Source of the DNA: Collinsella sp.
GTDB taxonomy: Bacteria; Actinomycetota; Coriobacteriia; Coriobacteriales; Coriobacteriaceae
Direction of reading: 5' to 3'
Length of the DNA: 41,005 nucleotides
NCBI GenBank assembly: GCA_019419585.1
Contig: DXZQ01000025.1
Span: 1 to 41,005, forward strand
The notes below the pieces were generated by a model. It was not told the DNA's origin. It saw only the letters and a list, made by a program, of their open reading frames with translations, and searched no databases. The position numbers were made by a program, and so were the translations under genes. How positions within the stretch are numbered: the first letter of the stretch is position 1; each line of letters starts with the position of its first letter. Of the stretch, positions 32,121 to 39,748 are shown piece by piece.

Positions 32121-34616
32121 ATGACCGCAACCGCCAGTCGAACCACCAACCGCAGGCCCGAGCTCTTGGCCCCCGCCGGAGGCCCGGAGCCCTTTGCCGC
32201 CGCACTCGCTGCTGGCGCCGATGCCATCTACTGCGGCATGGGCAGCTTCAACGCCCGCCGCAAGGCAACGAACTTTACCGACGAGGCCTTTGAGCAGGCC
32301 TGCCGCGCTGCACACCTGGCCGGCTCGCGCGTTTATGTCACGGTAAACATCGTCATCAAGCAGTCCGAGATGAGCGATGCGCTGCAGCTCATCCATCGCT
32401 GCTCCACGCTGGGCGCCGACGCCTTTATCATCCAGGACTGGGGCCTGTTCTTTGAGGTCAAGCGCACCATGCCCGGTATCGAGACACACATCTCGACCCA
32501 GGCGAACATCCACGATGACCGCGGGACTATCTGGTGCCGTGAGCAGGGCGCCGACCGCGTGACCCTCTCGCGCGAGCTCTCCATCGACGAGATCGCCGCC
32601 ATTCACAATGCCGCGCCCGATGTTGACCTCGAGGTCTTTAGCCACGGCGCCATCTGCTTTTGCTACTCGGGTCTGTGCCTGCTGTCGAGCTTTGCCATGG
32701 CGGGCCGCTCGGCCAACCGCGGCATGTGCGCCCAGCCCTGTCGCCTGCCTTACGAGCTGATTGACGAGAACGGTCGCGCGCTCTCCCCCGCCGGTCGCGA
32801 GCGCGCGCTATGCCCGCGCGACACCAATACCTCGCAACTCGTTCGCCGCCTGTATGACGCCGGCGCCGCATCGCTCAAGCTCGAGGGCCGCATGAAGGCC
32901 CCCGATTACGTGTATTCCATCGTCGACGTGTATCGTCATCAGATTGATGACATGCTGGCCGATGTTTCGACCTCTAGGGATGAAGAGGCCGCCCGCCAGC
33001 GCCAGCTCAAGCGCTGCTTTAACCGCGACTTTACGCACGCCTATCAGGACGGTACCTCGGGTGACGAGATGATGAGCTACGAGCGCTCCAACAACCGCGG
33101 CCAGATCGTGGGCACGGTGCTTGGTAGCCGCCTGGCCAACCGCGATGTGCGCGGGCTCAAGCCCGACGACCGCCGTCGCCGCGCTGCCATCGCCCGCATT
33201 GAGCTGTTTGAGCCCGTGGGCAAGGGCGACCTGCTGGAACTTCGTCACGATAACGAGTTCGACCAGTTCCTTACCACCATCGCCGCCGATGATGCCGCCG
33301 CGGGCGACATCATCGAGTGCCGCGTGCCTCGCAGCATGCCCGAGGGCTGCCGCGTGCGCGTGATTCGAAGCCAGCGCGCCATTGACGCTGCCGGCGCCGC
33401 GCTCAAGCGCGATGTGCTGCGTCGCCGCGCCGTAGATGTGTCCGTCGTGGCGCGTCTGGGCGAGCCGTTTACCGTTACGCTCACCTGCTGCGACGACCCC
33501 GCGCTCACCGCCACCGCCACCGGCTTTACCGTCGAGGCCGCCAAGACTCGCGCCGTCGAGGCGGCAGATCTGGTGAAGCACGTCGGGCGCATGGGCTCCT
33601 CGCCCTTTGAGGCCGCGAGCTTTGACGTGGCCCTCGACGAGGGCTGCGGCATGGGCTTCTCCGCCGTACATAAGGTGCGCGCCGCCGCTTGCAAGGCGCT
33701 GGAAGAGGCCATTCTGGCGCCGTACGCGGAGCGCGCCCGTACGCTCGAGCTGCCGGCGATTGTCACCAGTGATTCCCGCCCCGCGCCCGAGCACTACCGC
33801 GATGAGCCGCAGATCTGCGCCGCCGTCACCACGCTCGTCGCCGCCGAGACCGCTCGTGCCGAGGGTGCAACGCGCATCTACATGACCACCGATGCGCTCG
33901 AGGCCGCCGGTGTCTCCCCCGCCGATGCGTTTGAGCAGGGCATTGTACCCGTACTCGACGAGGTCTGTCGCGCCGTTGACCACGTACGCGTCGACCCATG
34001 GATTCTTGCTGGAGCGACTGTCGCCGTCGGCAATATCTCCGAGCTTGCCCTGGCCGCCCAGGTTGGCGCCACGGCCGAGATTCGCTCTTGCCTGCCCGTG
34101 CACAACACGCCTTGCATGGAGGCACTTGCCGAGCGCAGAGCCGGTGCTTTTTGGCTCTCGCCCGAGATCACGCTCGACGAGATTATCTCGCTTGGCACCT
34201 CCGCGCCCGCAGCCCTGGGCATCACCGTGTTCGGCCGCCCGCGCGTTATGACGAGCGAACACTGCATTTTGCAGGTTGCTAACGGTTGTATCCACGATTG
34301 CGCCAACTGCCGCCTGCGCGCCCGCAAGCTGTCGCTCAAGAATATCGACGGCAAGGTCATGCCCGTGCGTACCGACATCCACGGCCGCTCGCGCCTGTAT
34401 GATGCCTACCCCATCGACCTCACGCCGCAGGTTCCGCAGCTGCTCGATGCCGGCGTGCGTCGTCTCATGGTGGACGGAACGCTGCTCGAGGCAGATGAGG
34501 TGGGCCGTGCCGTCGCTCGCGTCCGTCGCGCCGTCGAGGCAGCTCAAGCCGGCCGCAAGCCCGCCGCCCGCCTGCGCGGGGCGACTTCGGGCTGCATGTT
34601 TGTGGGAATTAGCTAA
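32121..34616 (+). CDS. U32 family peptidase-like protein (RlhA/YhbU-related, long form)
   Basis: An 831-residue protein. The N-terminal U32 TIM-barrel covers about 1-300, with ELLAPAGGPEPFAAALAAGADAIYCG, the family signature EVFSHGAICFCYSGLC, a Cys-containing SANRGMCAQPCRLPY and LKLEGRMKAPDYVY. The long C-terminal extension (DUF3656-like) runs to the end and includes a CIHDCANCRLR cysteine group. Members of this family include RNA-modifying enzymes such as E. coli RlhA (23S rRNA hydroxylation), so an iron-sulphur RNA-modification role is more likely than proteolysis. It is followed 15 bp later by a pseudouridine synthase gene, supporting an rRNA-modification pair. Confidence 0.88.
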   Translation: MTATASRTTNRRPELLAPAGGPEPFAAALAAGADAIYCGMGSFNARRKATNFTDEAFEQACRAAHLAGSRVYVTVNIVIKQSEMSDALQLIHRCSTLGADAFIIQDWGLFFEVKRTMPGIETHISTQANIHDDRGTIWCREQGADRVTLSRELSIDEIAAIHNAAPDVDLEVFSHGAICFCYSGLCLLSSFAMAGRSANRGMCAQPCRLPYELIDENGRALSPAGRERALCPRDTNTSQLVRRLYDAGAASLKLEGRMKAPDYVYSIVDVYRHQIDDMLADVSTSRDEEAARQRQLKRCFNRDFTHAYQDGTSGDEMMSYERSNNRGQIVGTVLGSRLANRDVRGLKPDDRRRRAAIARIELFEPVGKGDLLELRHDNEFDQFLTTIAADDAAAGDIIECRVPRSMPEGCRVRVIRSQRAIDAAGAALKRDVLRRRAVDVSVVARLGEPFTVTLTCCDDPALTATATGFTVEAAKTRAVEAADLVKHVGRMGSSPFEAASFDVALDEGCGMGFSAVHKVRAAACKALEEAILAPYAERARTLELPAIVTSDSRPAPEHYRDEPQICAAVTTLVAAETARAEGATRIYMTTDALEAAGVSPADAFEQGIVPVLDEVCRAVDHVRVDPWILAGATVAVGNISELALAAQVGATAEIRSCLPVHNTPCMEALAERRAGAFWLSPEITLDEIISLGTSAPAALGITVFGRPRVMTSEHCILQVANGCIHDCANCRLRARKLSLKNIDGKVMPVRTDIHGRSRLYDAYPIDLTPQVPQLLDAGVRRLMVDGTLLEADEVGRAVARVRRAVEAAQAGRKPAARLRGATSGCMFVGIS

Positions 34617-34631
34617 CCGAAAGGCTTACAC

Positions 34632-35291
34632 GTGAACGAAGAACCTCAAGTCCTCTACTGCGACGCCTGGCTCATGGCCATCGACAAGCCCGCCGGCATG
34701 ATCGTCCACGGCGACGGCACCGGCGAGCGCACGCTCACCGACTACGCCAGCGACCTGCTGCTGGCGATGGGCGACGGCTTTGCCGCGACCGACATGCAGC
34801 CGCTCAACCGCCTAGACCGCGACACCACCGGCGTGGTGCTGTTCTCGCTCGACAAGCAGACGCAGCCCGCCTTTGACCAGATGATTATCGACCACGCATT
34901 CGAAAAGCACTATCTGGCGCTCGCCGAGGGCAAAATCGACTGGAACGAGAAGCTCATCGACAAGCCTATCGCCCGCGACCGCCACGATAGCCGCAAGATG
35001 CGCGTTGGCGCCAGCGGCAAGCCATCTCAGACGCGCGTCAAGGTACTCAAGCGCCTTAAGAGCCGCCGCGGCCTGCCCACGCGCTCGTATATTGATGTCG
35101 AGCTGCTCACCGGCCGCAAGCATCAGATTCGCGTGCACCTGGCAAGCGAGCATCATCCCCTGGTTGGCGACGACCTGTACGGAACGCCGCGCCCCTGCGG
35201 CCTCATGCTCCATGCCCACAGCGTGTCCTTTACGCATCCCGTAACCGGCGAGCACATCCACATCGAAGCCCCTTGCCCCTGGGAGCCCTAA
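34632..35291 (+). CDS. RluA-family pseudouridine synthase
   Basis: A 219-residue RNA uridine isomerase. The catalytic Asp lies in LNRLDRDTTGVVLFS (about residues 60-74), where most members have HRLD. KHYLALAEG and GRKHQIRVHLA are conserved folding/RNA-binding segments. There is no N-terminal S4 domain, so it resembles the short RluA/TruC type. GTG 34632 with AAAGG 7 nt upstream. Its start lies 15 bp after the U32 gene, so co-expression is likely. The exact RNA target cannot be assigned. Confidence 0.9.
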   Translation: MNEEPQVLYCDAWLMAIDKPAGMIVHGDGTGERTLTDYASDLLLAMGDGFAATDMQPLNRLDRDTTGVVLFSLDKQTQPAFDQMIIDHAFEKHYLALAEGKIDWNEKLIDKPIARDRHDSRKMRVGASGKPSQTRVKVLKRLKSRRGLPTRSYIDVELLTGRKHQIRVHLASEHHPLVGDDLYGTPRPCGLMLHAHSVSFTHPVTGEHIHIEAPCPWEP

Positions 35292-35326
35292 ACCACCACA
35301 ATGGGAACAGGCACCTTTATGATGGT
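35292..35326 (+). repeat. Left flank of compound repeat element
   Basis: About 35 nt starting ACCACCACAATGGG just after the pseudouridine synthase stop. It is present in inverted orientation at 35636-35671 with around six differences, so the two bracket the 16-nt arm array. Confidence 0.55.
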
Positions 35327-35359
35327 TTTGCCGCGATGGCTCAGCCGCGGTCCCAAAAC

Positions 35360-35577
35360 GTCTCGATCTGTAACAGTTAGAACCCATTTTCCGGTCTATC
35401 TGTTACAGATCGAGACATTCGAATCCCCTCAAGGGAATAATCTCAATCTGTAACAGTAACTCGGCAAAATCAGTCCCAGATGTTACAGATTGAGACAAAG
35501 GGACGGCGCGGTTCGTAAGTATCTCGATCTGTAACATCTAGCCTGCTTTTAACGGTCTGGTTGTTACAGATTTAGAT
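35360..35577. repeat. Array of three 57-nt palindromic units (six alternating 16-nt arms)
   Basis: Units 35360-35416, 35440-35496 and 35521-35577 each consist of a 16-nt arm (consensus GTCTCGATCTGTAACA), exactly 25 nt of loop, and the inverted arm. Unit 1 is perfectly paired over 16 bp and unit 2 over 15; unit 3 has small mismatches. Spacing between units is 23-24 nt, so arms recur about every 40 nt in alternating orientation. Loops differ, but each has a run of four A or four T near the middle. It is not a CRISPR: repeats alternate direction and are short. Confidence 0.85.
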
Positions 35578-35592
35578 AAACCGGTAGACAAC

Positions 35593-35629
35593 AAAAGCGG
35601 CAGCGCCCGGGATGGTCGTTGCCGCTTTT
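35593..35629. terminator. Bidirectional intrinsic terminator after the array
   Basis: AAAAGCGGCA (35593-35602) pairs with TGCCGCTTTT (35620-35629). It can serve the deoR-type gene on the minus strand and read-through from the left. Confidence 0.7.
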
Positions 35630-35635
35630 CCATTG

Positions 35636-35674
35636 ACCCACCACAAAGGTGCCTGTCCCCTTTGTGGTGGTTTT
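35636..35674. repeat. Hairpin-forming right flank of the compound element
   Basis: CCACCACAAAGG (35638-35649) pairs with CCTTTGTGGTGG (35659-35670), followed by TTTT on the plus strand. It is the inverted counterpart of 35292-35326. Located 14 bp beyond the end of the DeoR gene. Confidence 0.6.
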
Positions 35675-35687
35675 GGCCTTCCCGTCG

Positions 35688-36434
35688 CTAGACCGTGACG
35701 ACGTTGTCCATTGTCCGGTACTTGGCGGGGACCTCGCCTGCGGTAATAATCGTTGCGTCACGAAAGTCCGCGAACTTGACGGGCGCCACCATGCCAAATT
35801 TACTGGCGTCCGAGATTACGAAGCGCTTGGCCGTATGGCGCATCGAGATACGCTTTACTTGCGCCTCCTCGATATCGGGCGCCGTGAAGCCCTGCTCGGC
35901 GGCAATGCCGTTAGAGCCCCAAAAGCCGCAGTTGAAGTTGTAACGGTCTAAGGTTGCCAAGGCATCGGGGCCAACGAGCGCCTCGGTCTCGGGTTTGAGC
36001 TCGCCGCCCAGCACCACGGTACGCATGCCGCGCAAAGCGAGATGCTGAGCATGGAGCACGGAATCAGTCACATAGGTGACACCTTCGAGATGCGGAAGAT
36101 GCTCGATGAGCCTGAGCGTCGTCGAACCCGAATCGATGTACACAAAGCTCTCGGGCTCTACCAGCGCCGCCGCACGGGCGCAGATACGTTCCTTGTCGTC
36201 GTTATGGAGATCGCTGCGCTCATTAAGCGTTAGGTCGCGCGTCACGTGCGCGCGCTCAAGGCTCGTCGCCCCACCGTGCACCTTGGCGATACGGTGTGCG
36301 CGATTGAGCGTCTGCAGGTCGCGCCGAATGGTAGACGCCGTCACGCCCAGGGCCTCAGCAAGCTCCGGTACGGTAACCGAGCCCGTCTGCTGCACCATCG
36401 ACACGATTGCGTTGAGCCTATCTTCCGCAAGCAT
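35688..36434 (-). CDS. DeoR-family transcriptional regulator
   Basis: A 248-residue regulator. The N-terminal winged helix (about 1-57) has VTVPELAEALGVTASTIRRDLQTLNRAHRIAKVHGGA, the classic DeoR signature. The C-terminal DeoRC sensor domain (about 75-235) has YIDSGSTTLRLIEHL, VLGGELKPETEALVGPDAL and VISDASKFGM, a sugar-phosphate-binding fold. GGAGG at the 3' end of the oxidoreductase gene precedes its ATG by 8 nt; the genes are 3 bp apart, so it is the second gene of a two-gene operon. It probably controls that operon in response to a phosphorylated sugar; the sugar is unknown. Confidence 0.9.
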   Translation of the reverse strand: MLAEDRLNAIVSMVQQTGSVTVPELAEALGVTASTIRRDLQTLNRAHRIAKVHGGATSLERAHVTRDLTLNERSDLHNDDKERICARAAALVEPESFVYIDSGSTTLRLIEHLPHLEGVTYVTDSVLHAQHLALRGMRTVVLGGELKPETEALVGPDALATLDRYNFNCGFWGSNGIAAEQGFTAPDIEEAQVKRISMRHTAKRFVISDASKFGMVAPVKFADFRDATIITAGEVPAKYRTMDNVVTV

Positions 36435-36437
36435 CGC

Positions 36438-37517
36438 TTACTCCTCCTCGGGGTACACGACTCCCCAATCGGCGCGAAGCTTGGTCATAAGCTCCATAAC
36501 ATCAGAAGCATAATCCAGAAGCTCGCGCTTGGAGTCGTCGCCGGCAACGGCCTTCTCAAGATCGGCCATCTCATAGCAAAGGGCGTAAGCCTCGGTGCCT
36601 GCGTGGACCTCCTCGCGGTGGCCGTCCGCAGTCCACACGATGGTCGCGTGATCGGCACGCGGATATTCGTTGACCTCGATGTAGCACTTGTCAAAGCTGA
36701 TGACCGAGCGCTTGGGCTGCTTGGAGTGAAGCGTAAGGCTCACGACGCCCAGCTGCTGCTCGGCATTGCGGCAGACGATGCCGCCCGCAACATCGACGCC
36801 AGTCTCGCAGGTGTTGCCTAGAGACACGACCTCGGCGGGCTGGCTCGCCATAAACAGGCGCATGACGGACAGGGCATACACACCAATATCGAGCATGGCA
36901 CCGCCGGCAAGGTTGCGATTGTAGAAACGGTTGGTCAGGTCGCCGTACTCCTTGTAGCTACCAAAGTTGAGCTGAGCGAGGTTCATGCGGCCGAACTCGC
37001 CGGCATCCATGCGGCGACGCAGCTCTTGATACAAGGGCATGTGGAGCACCGTGGTAGCGTCCATAAGGACCACGTTGTGCTCGGCGGCAATGGCACGGAC
37101 CTCATCGAGTTCAGCGGAATTGAGGGTAATGGCCTTCTCGCAGAGCACGTGCTTGCCGGCTGCCAGGGCAGCGCGCAGATAGGTGATATGAGTGTTGTGC
37201 GGGGTAGTGATGTAGACGGCGTCGATGCCAGGATCGGCGTAGAGGTCCTCAACCGTGTCGTAGACCTTCTCGATGCCATACTGCTCGGCAAAAGCCTGAG
37301 CCTTGGACAGCGTACGGTTGGCGACGCCCGCAAGCTTGCGACCGGCAAGAGCAAGGGACTGAGCCATCTGGTTGGCGATAACGCCGCAACCGATGACGGC
37401 CCAATGGAGCTCGGGAGCCGTAAAAATATCGTCGGGGAACGGCTTGTCCTGGACCGAAGCGAACGCTGCTTTGGCGGCTGCCGCGGCGTCGAGCGGAGCC
37501 TGCTTGGAATCTGCCAT
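36438..37517 (-). CDS. Gfo/Idh/MocA family NAD(P)-dependent oxidoreductase
   Basis: A 359-residue sugar or polyol dehydrogenase-type protein. The Rossmann dinucleotide motif is WAVIGCGVIANQMAQSL at about 40-56. The hinge motif reads HVLCEKAITLNS; most members have EKP, so the Pro is replaced by Ala. The catalytic helix region GGAMLDIGVYALSVM is conserved. An N-terminal extension of about 38 residues precedes the fold. GGAGG lies 6 nt before ATG 37517. It is co-transcribed with the DeoR-type regulator and preceded by a cluster of repeated operator-like motifs. Substrate unknown. Confidence 0.88.
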   Translation of the reverse strand: MADSKQAPLDAAAAAKAAFASVQDKPFPDDIFTAPELHWAVIGCGVIANQMAQSLALAGRKLAGVANRTLSKAQAFAEQYGIEKVYDTVEDLYADPGIDAVYITTPHNTHITYLRAALAAGKHVLCEKAITLNSAELDEVRAIAAEHNVVLMDATTVLHMPLYQELRRRMDAGEFGRMNLAQLNFGSYKEYGDLTNRFYNRNLAGGAMLDIGVYALSVMRLFMASQPAEVVSLGNTCETGVDVAGGIVCRNAEQQLGVVSLTLHSKQPKRSVISFDKCYIEVNEYPRADHATIVWTADGHREEVHAGTEAYALCYEMADLEKAVAGDDSKRELLDYASDVMELMTKLRADWGVVYPEEE

Positions 37518-37567
37518 TATGTGCCTCCTGTGTCATAGAACGCCTTGCTTTCTGACAGCTCTATATT

Positions 37568-37791
37568 CGCACAAACACGCGCTTCTGTGCGCGTTTTTGC
37601 GTATCTCACCGCTAAACGGTCATTATTATCCCGAAAACGGCGCATATAAACGCAGTGGTACGCAAGAAATCGCAGTAAAATGCGCACGAACACGCACGCG
37701 GTCAATTTGAAGAACACGGCGCGCTCATGTATGCCCACTCATTTATGTCTGTCCCCAATGAGTGTTCAATCTAACGCGCATAAACGCGCAC
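37568..37791. promoter_or_regulatory. Cluster of five repeated operator-like motifs upstream of the oxidoreductase-deoR operon
   Basis: Variants of CGCA-N(1-3)-AAACGCGCA occur at 37568-37582, 37587-37602 (inverted), 37640-37654, 37682-37697 and 37774-37791. They are concentrated within 280 bp upstream of the 37517 start codon. A DeoR-family repressor commonly binds several repeated sites, so these are candidates for the adjacent regulator. Confidence 0.55.
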
Positions 37792-37870
37792 ACAAGCAAT
37801 TTGTACAGCGCACCCGCTCATCTATGCTTGCCCATTAAGGGCACTCATTTAAGTCTGTCCCCAATGAGTG
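37736..37870. repeat. Two 29-nt direct repeats, each a small hairpin
   Basis: 37736-37764 and 37842-37870 differ at one base. Each begins CACTCATT and ends AATGAGTG (8-bp stem) around TCTGTCCCC. Typical of dispersed intergenic repeats in this window. Confidence 0.65.
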
Positions 37871-37885
37871 CAATGAGTCGGGATA

Positions 37886-37920
37886 GAAAAAGGCCCGGGT
37901 GCCGTGGCATCCGGGCCTTT
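37886..37920. terminator. Terminator closing the ribosomal protein operon
   Basis: AAAGGCCCGG (37889-37898) pairs with CCGGGCCTTT (37911-37920). On the minus strand TTTTTC follows. It lies 26 nt after the rplX stop. Confidence 0.85.
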
Positions 37921-37946
37921 ACTAGCAACTTGATGTTGCAGGCAGC

Positions 37947-38252
37947 TTAGAACTTGTGGCCGCACTTCTTGCAGACGCGCAGCTTGTTCTTGCCGTCCTT
38001 CTCGTGACCGACGCGGGTAACCTTACCGCACTCGGGGCAGACGAGATTGACGTTGGAGGCGTCGATGGGAGCCTCCTGCGAAACGATGCCGCCCTGCTGG
38101 TTGGCAGCGTTGGGCTTGACGGCCTTCTTGACGACCGAAACGCCCTCGACAACGACCTTGTTCTCGGCAGGGAGAGCACGCAGGACAACGCCCTGCGTGC
38201 CGCGATCCTTACCAGAGAGAACCTGGACCTTATCGCCCTTCTTGATATACAT
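37947..38252 (-). CDS. rplX: Large ribosomal subunit protein L24 (uL24)
   Basis: A 101-residue protein with the KOW start MYIKKGDKVQVLSGKDRGTQG. The C-terminal zinc ribbon is CPECGK with CKKCG. It helps initiate 50S assembly. It follows rplN by 13 bp and is the last gene before a terminator, whereas rplE normally comes next. Confidence 0.97.
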   Translation of the reverse strand: MYIKKGDKVQVLSGKDRGTQGVVLRALPAENKVVVEGVSVVKKAVKPNAANQQGGIVSQEAPIDASNVNLVCPECGKVTRVGHEKDGKNKLRVCKKCGHKF

Positions 38253-38265
38253 ATATCTCCCCTAA

Positions 38266-38634
38266 CTACAGGGTCTCGGGAGCGAGCGAGACGATCTTCA
38301 TGTACTTCTTGTCACGAAGCTCGCGAGCGACGGGCCCGAAGATACGGGTGCCGACGGGCGAACCATCGTTGTTGATGACAACGCAGGCGTTCTCATCAAA
38401 GCGAATGTAGGAGCCATCCTTGCGGCGGATCTCCTTAACGGTGCGAACGACGACGCAACGGACAACGTCCTTCTTCTTGACGTTGGCGCCAGGGGTAGCC
38501 TCCTGGACAGCACCGATGAACACATCGCCGATGCCTGCATAACGACGCTTGGAACCGCCAAGCACCTTGATGCAGCGAATCTTGCGAGCGCCGGAGTTGT
38601 CGGCGACGTTCAGCATGGTTTGCATCTGAATCAT
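38266..38634 (-). CDS. rplN: Large ribosomal subunit protein L14 (uL14)
   Basis: A 122-residue protein starting MIQMQTMLNVADNSGARKI, with RKDGSYIRFDENACVVIN and GTRIFGPVARELRDK typical of L14. GGAGG precedes the ATG. It is separated from rpsQ by an unusual structured 118-bp spacer. Confidence 0.98.
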   Translation of the reverse strand: MIQMQTMLNVADNSGARKIRCIKVLGGSKRRYAGIGDVFIGAVQEATPGANVKKKDVVRCVVVRTVKEIRRKDGSYIRFDENACVVINNDGSPVGTRIFGPVARELRDKKYMKIVSLAPETL

Positions 38635-38752
38635 GGTAGATGTTCCTCCGAACTAAGAACCGAAGAGAGGTGCGCAGCCTTTATGCGGCCCGTGGTATGC
38701 AAGCCAGGCATACGCACATCTTCGGAAACGTACAAGTCGTAAGAGCGACTGC
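38635..38752 (-). ncRNA. Possible structured leader between rpsQ and rplN
   Basis: CCGAAGA (38660-38666) pairs with TCTTCGG (38719-38725), closing an outer stem that continues through GTGCG/CGCAC. Inside is a perfect hairpin GTATGC (38695-38700) with GCATAC (38708-38713) and a smaller GCC/GGC stem. The outcome is a three-way-junction-like fold ending 18 nt before the rplN start. Candidate regulatory RNA; no Rfam family recognised. Confidence 0.45.
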
Positions 38753-39013
38753 TTATTTAGCGCGCTCGACGACCTCGATGAGGCGCCAACGCTTCATCTT
38801 GGACATAGGACGGGTCTCCATAACGCGGACGGTATCGCCCACGCCAGCCGTGCACTCCTCGTCGTGAGCGTGCAGCTTCTTGGAGCTGGTCATCATCTTG
38901 CCGTACTTGGGGTGACGCTTGCGCTCGGTGATGGTGACAACGATGGTCTTGGCACCGGAGACGGAGGTAACGACACCCGTACGGACCTTACGCGAGTTAC
39001 GCGAATCAGTCAT
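38753..39013 (-). CDS. rpsQ: Small ribosomal subunit protein S17 (uS17)
   Basis: An 86-residue 16S rRNA-binding protein, with RKVRTGVVTSVSGAKTIVV, ERKRHPKYGK and VGDTVRVMETRPMSKMKRWRL. It follows rpmC by 16 bp. Confidence 0.97.
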   Translation of the reverse strand: MTDSRNSRKVRTGVVTSVSGAKTIVVTITERKRHPKYGKMMTSSKKLHAHDEECTAGVGDTVRVMETRPMSKMKRWRLIEVVERAK

Positions 39014-39029
39014 GTTCTCTCCTTAGGTC

Positions 39030-39245
39030 CTACTCGGCGACAGCGGACTTCTCCGCTGCGATCTCGCGGGCGCGCTGCTCCGTGAGGACGCGAGCGATGT
39101 CCTTCTTCACGGTGTTGACGCGAGCGGTGTTGTCCAGCTGGCTGGTGGCCATCTGGAAACGAAGGTTAAAGAGCTCGGCGCGCATTTCCTTCAGCTTCTC
39201 AACGAGCTGAGCGTCCGAGAGCTCACGAATCTCTGCGGGCTTCAT
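39030..39245 (-). CDS. rpmC: Large ribosomal subunit protein L29 (uL29)
   Basis: A 71-residue helical hairpin protein (MKPAEIRELSDAQLVEKLKEMRAELFNLRFQ split across two helices). Its ATG overlaps the rplP stop by one base. Confidence 0.97.
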   Translation of the reverse strand: MKPAEIRELSDAQLVEKLKEMRAELFNLRFQMATSQLDNTARVNTVKKDIARVLTEQRAREIAAEKSAVAE

Positions 39246-39748
39246 TAGTTCTCCTCCTTGGCGGCGGCGGCGTCCTCAGCAGCCCACTTGGCCTCGAGAG
39301 CGGCCTCCTCAGCCATCTCCTTCTCGATGCGCTGCTCAGCGTTCTTAGCAGCAACAATCTTGGTCTTGATGGGAAGCTTGTGCTGTGCAAGACGCAGAGC
39401 CTCGCGAGCGACCTCCTCGGGCACGCCCTTGACCTCGAACATGATGCGGCCGGGCTTGACGACGGCCACCCACTCCTCGGGGTTACCCTTACCAGAACCC
39501 ATGCGAGTCTCGGCAGGCTTCTTGGTGATAGGCTTATCGGGGAAGATCGTGATGTAGACACGACCGCCACGCTTCATGTAGCGGGTCATGGCAATACGAG
39601 CGGCCTCAATCTGACGGTTGGTGATCCAATGGGCCTCGAGAGCCTGGATACCAAACTCGCCGAAATGCAGCTCGGTATTACCCTTGGCCTGGCCCTTCAT
39701 GGAGCCACGCTGCACCTTGCGGTGAAGAATACGCTTAGGGGCAAGCAC
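39245..39748 (-). CDS. rplP: Large ribosomal subunit protein L16 (uL16), with acidic Ala-rich extension
   Basis: The core (about 1-137) has MLAPKRILHRKVQRG, GRVYITIFPDKPIT and MGSGKGNPEEWVAVVKPG. About 30 additional C-terminal residues, rich in Ala and Glu (AEEAALEAKWAAEDAAAAK), exceed the usual length. The start overlaps the rpsC stop by one base. Confidence 0.97.
   Translation of the reverse strand: MLAPKRILHRKVQRGSMKGQAKGNTELHFGEFGIQALEAHWITNRQIEAARIAMTRYMKRGGRVYITIFPDKPITKKPAETRMGSGKGNPEEWVAVVKPGRIMFEVKGVPEEVAREALRLAQHKLPIKTKIVAAKNAEQRIEKEMAEEAALEAKWAAEDAAAAKEEN

Noticed and set aside
35360..35577. CRISPR array
   Set aside because: Repeats are only 16 nt, alternate in orientation, and there are no cas genes in the window.
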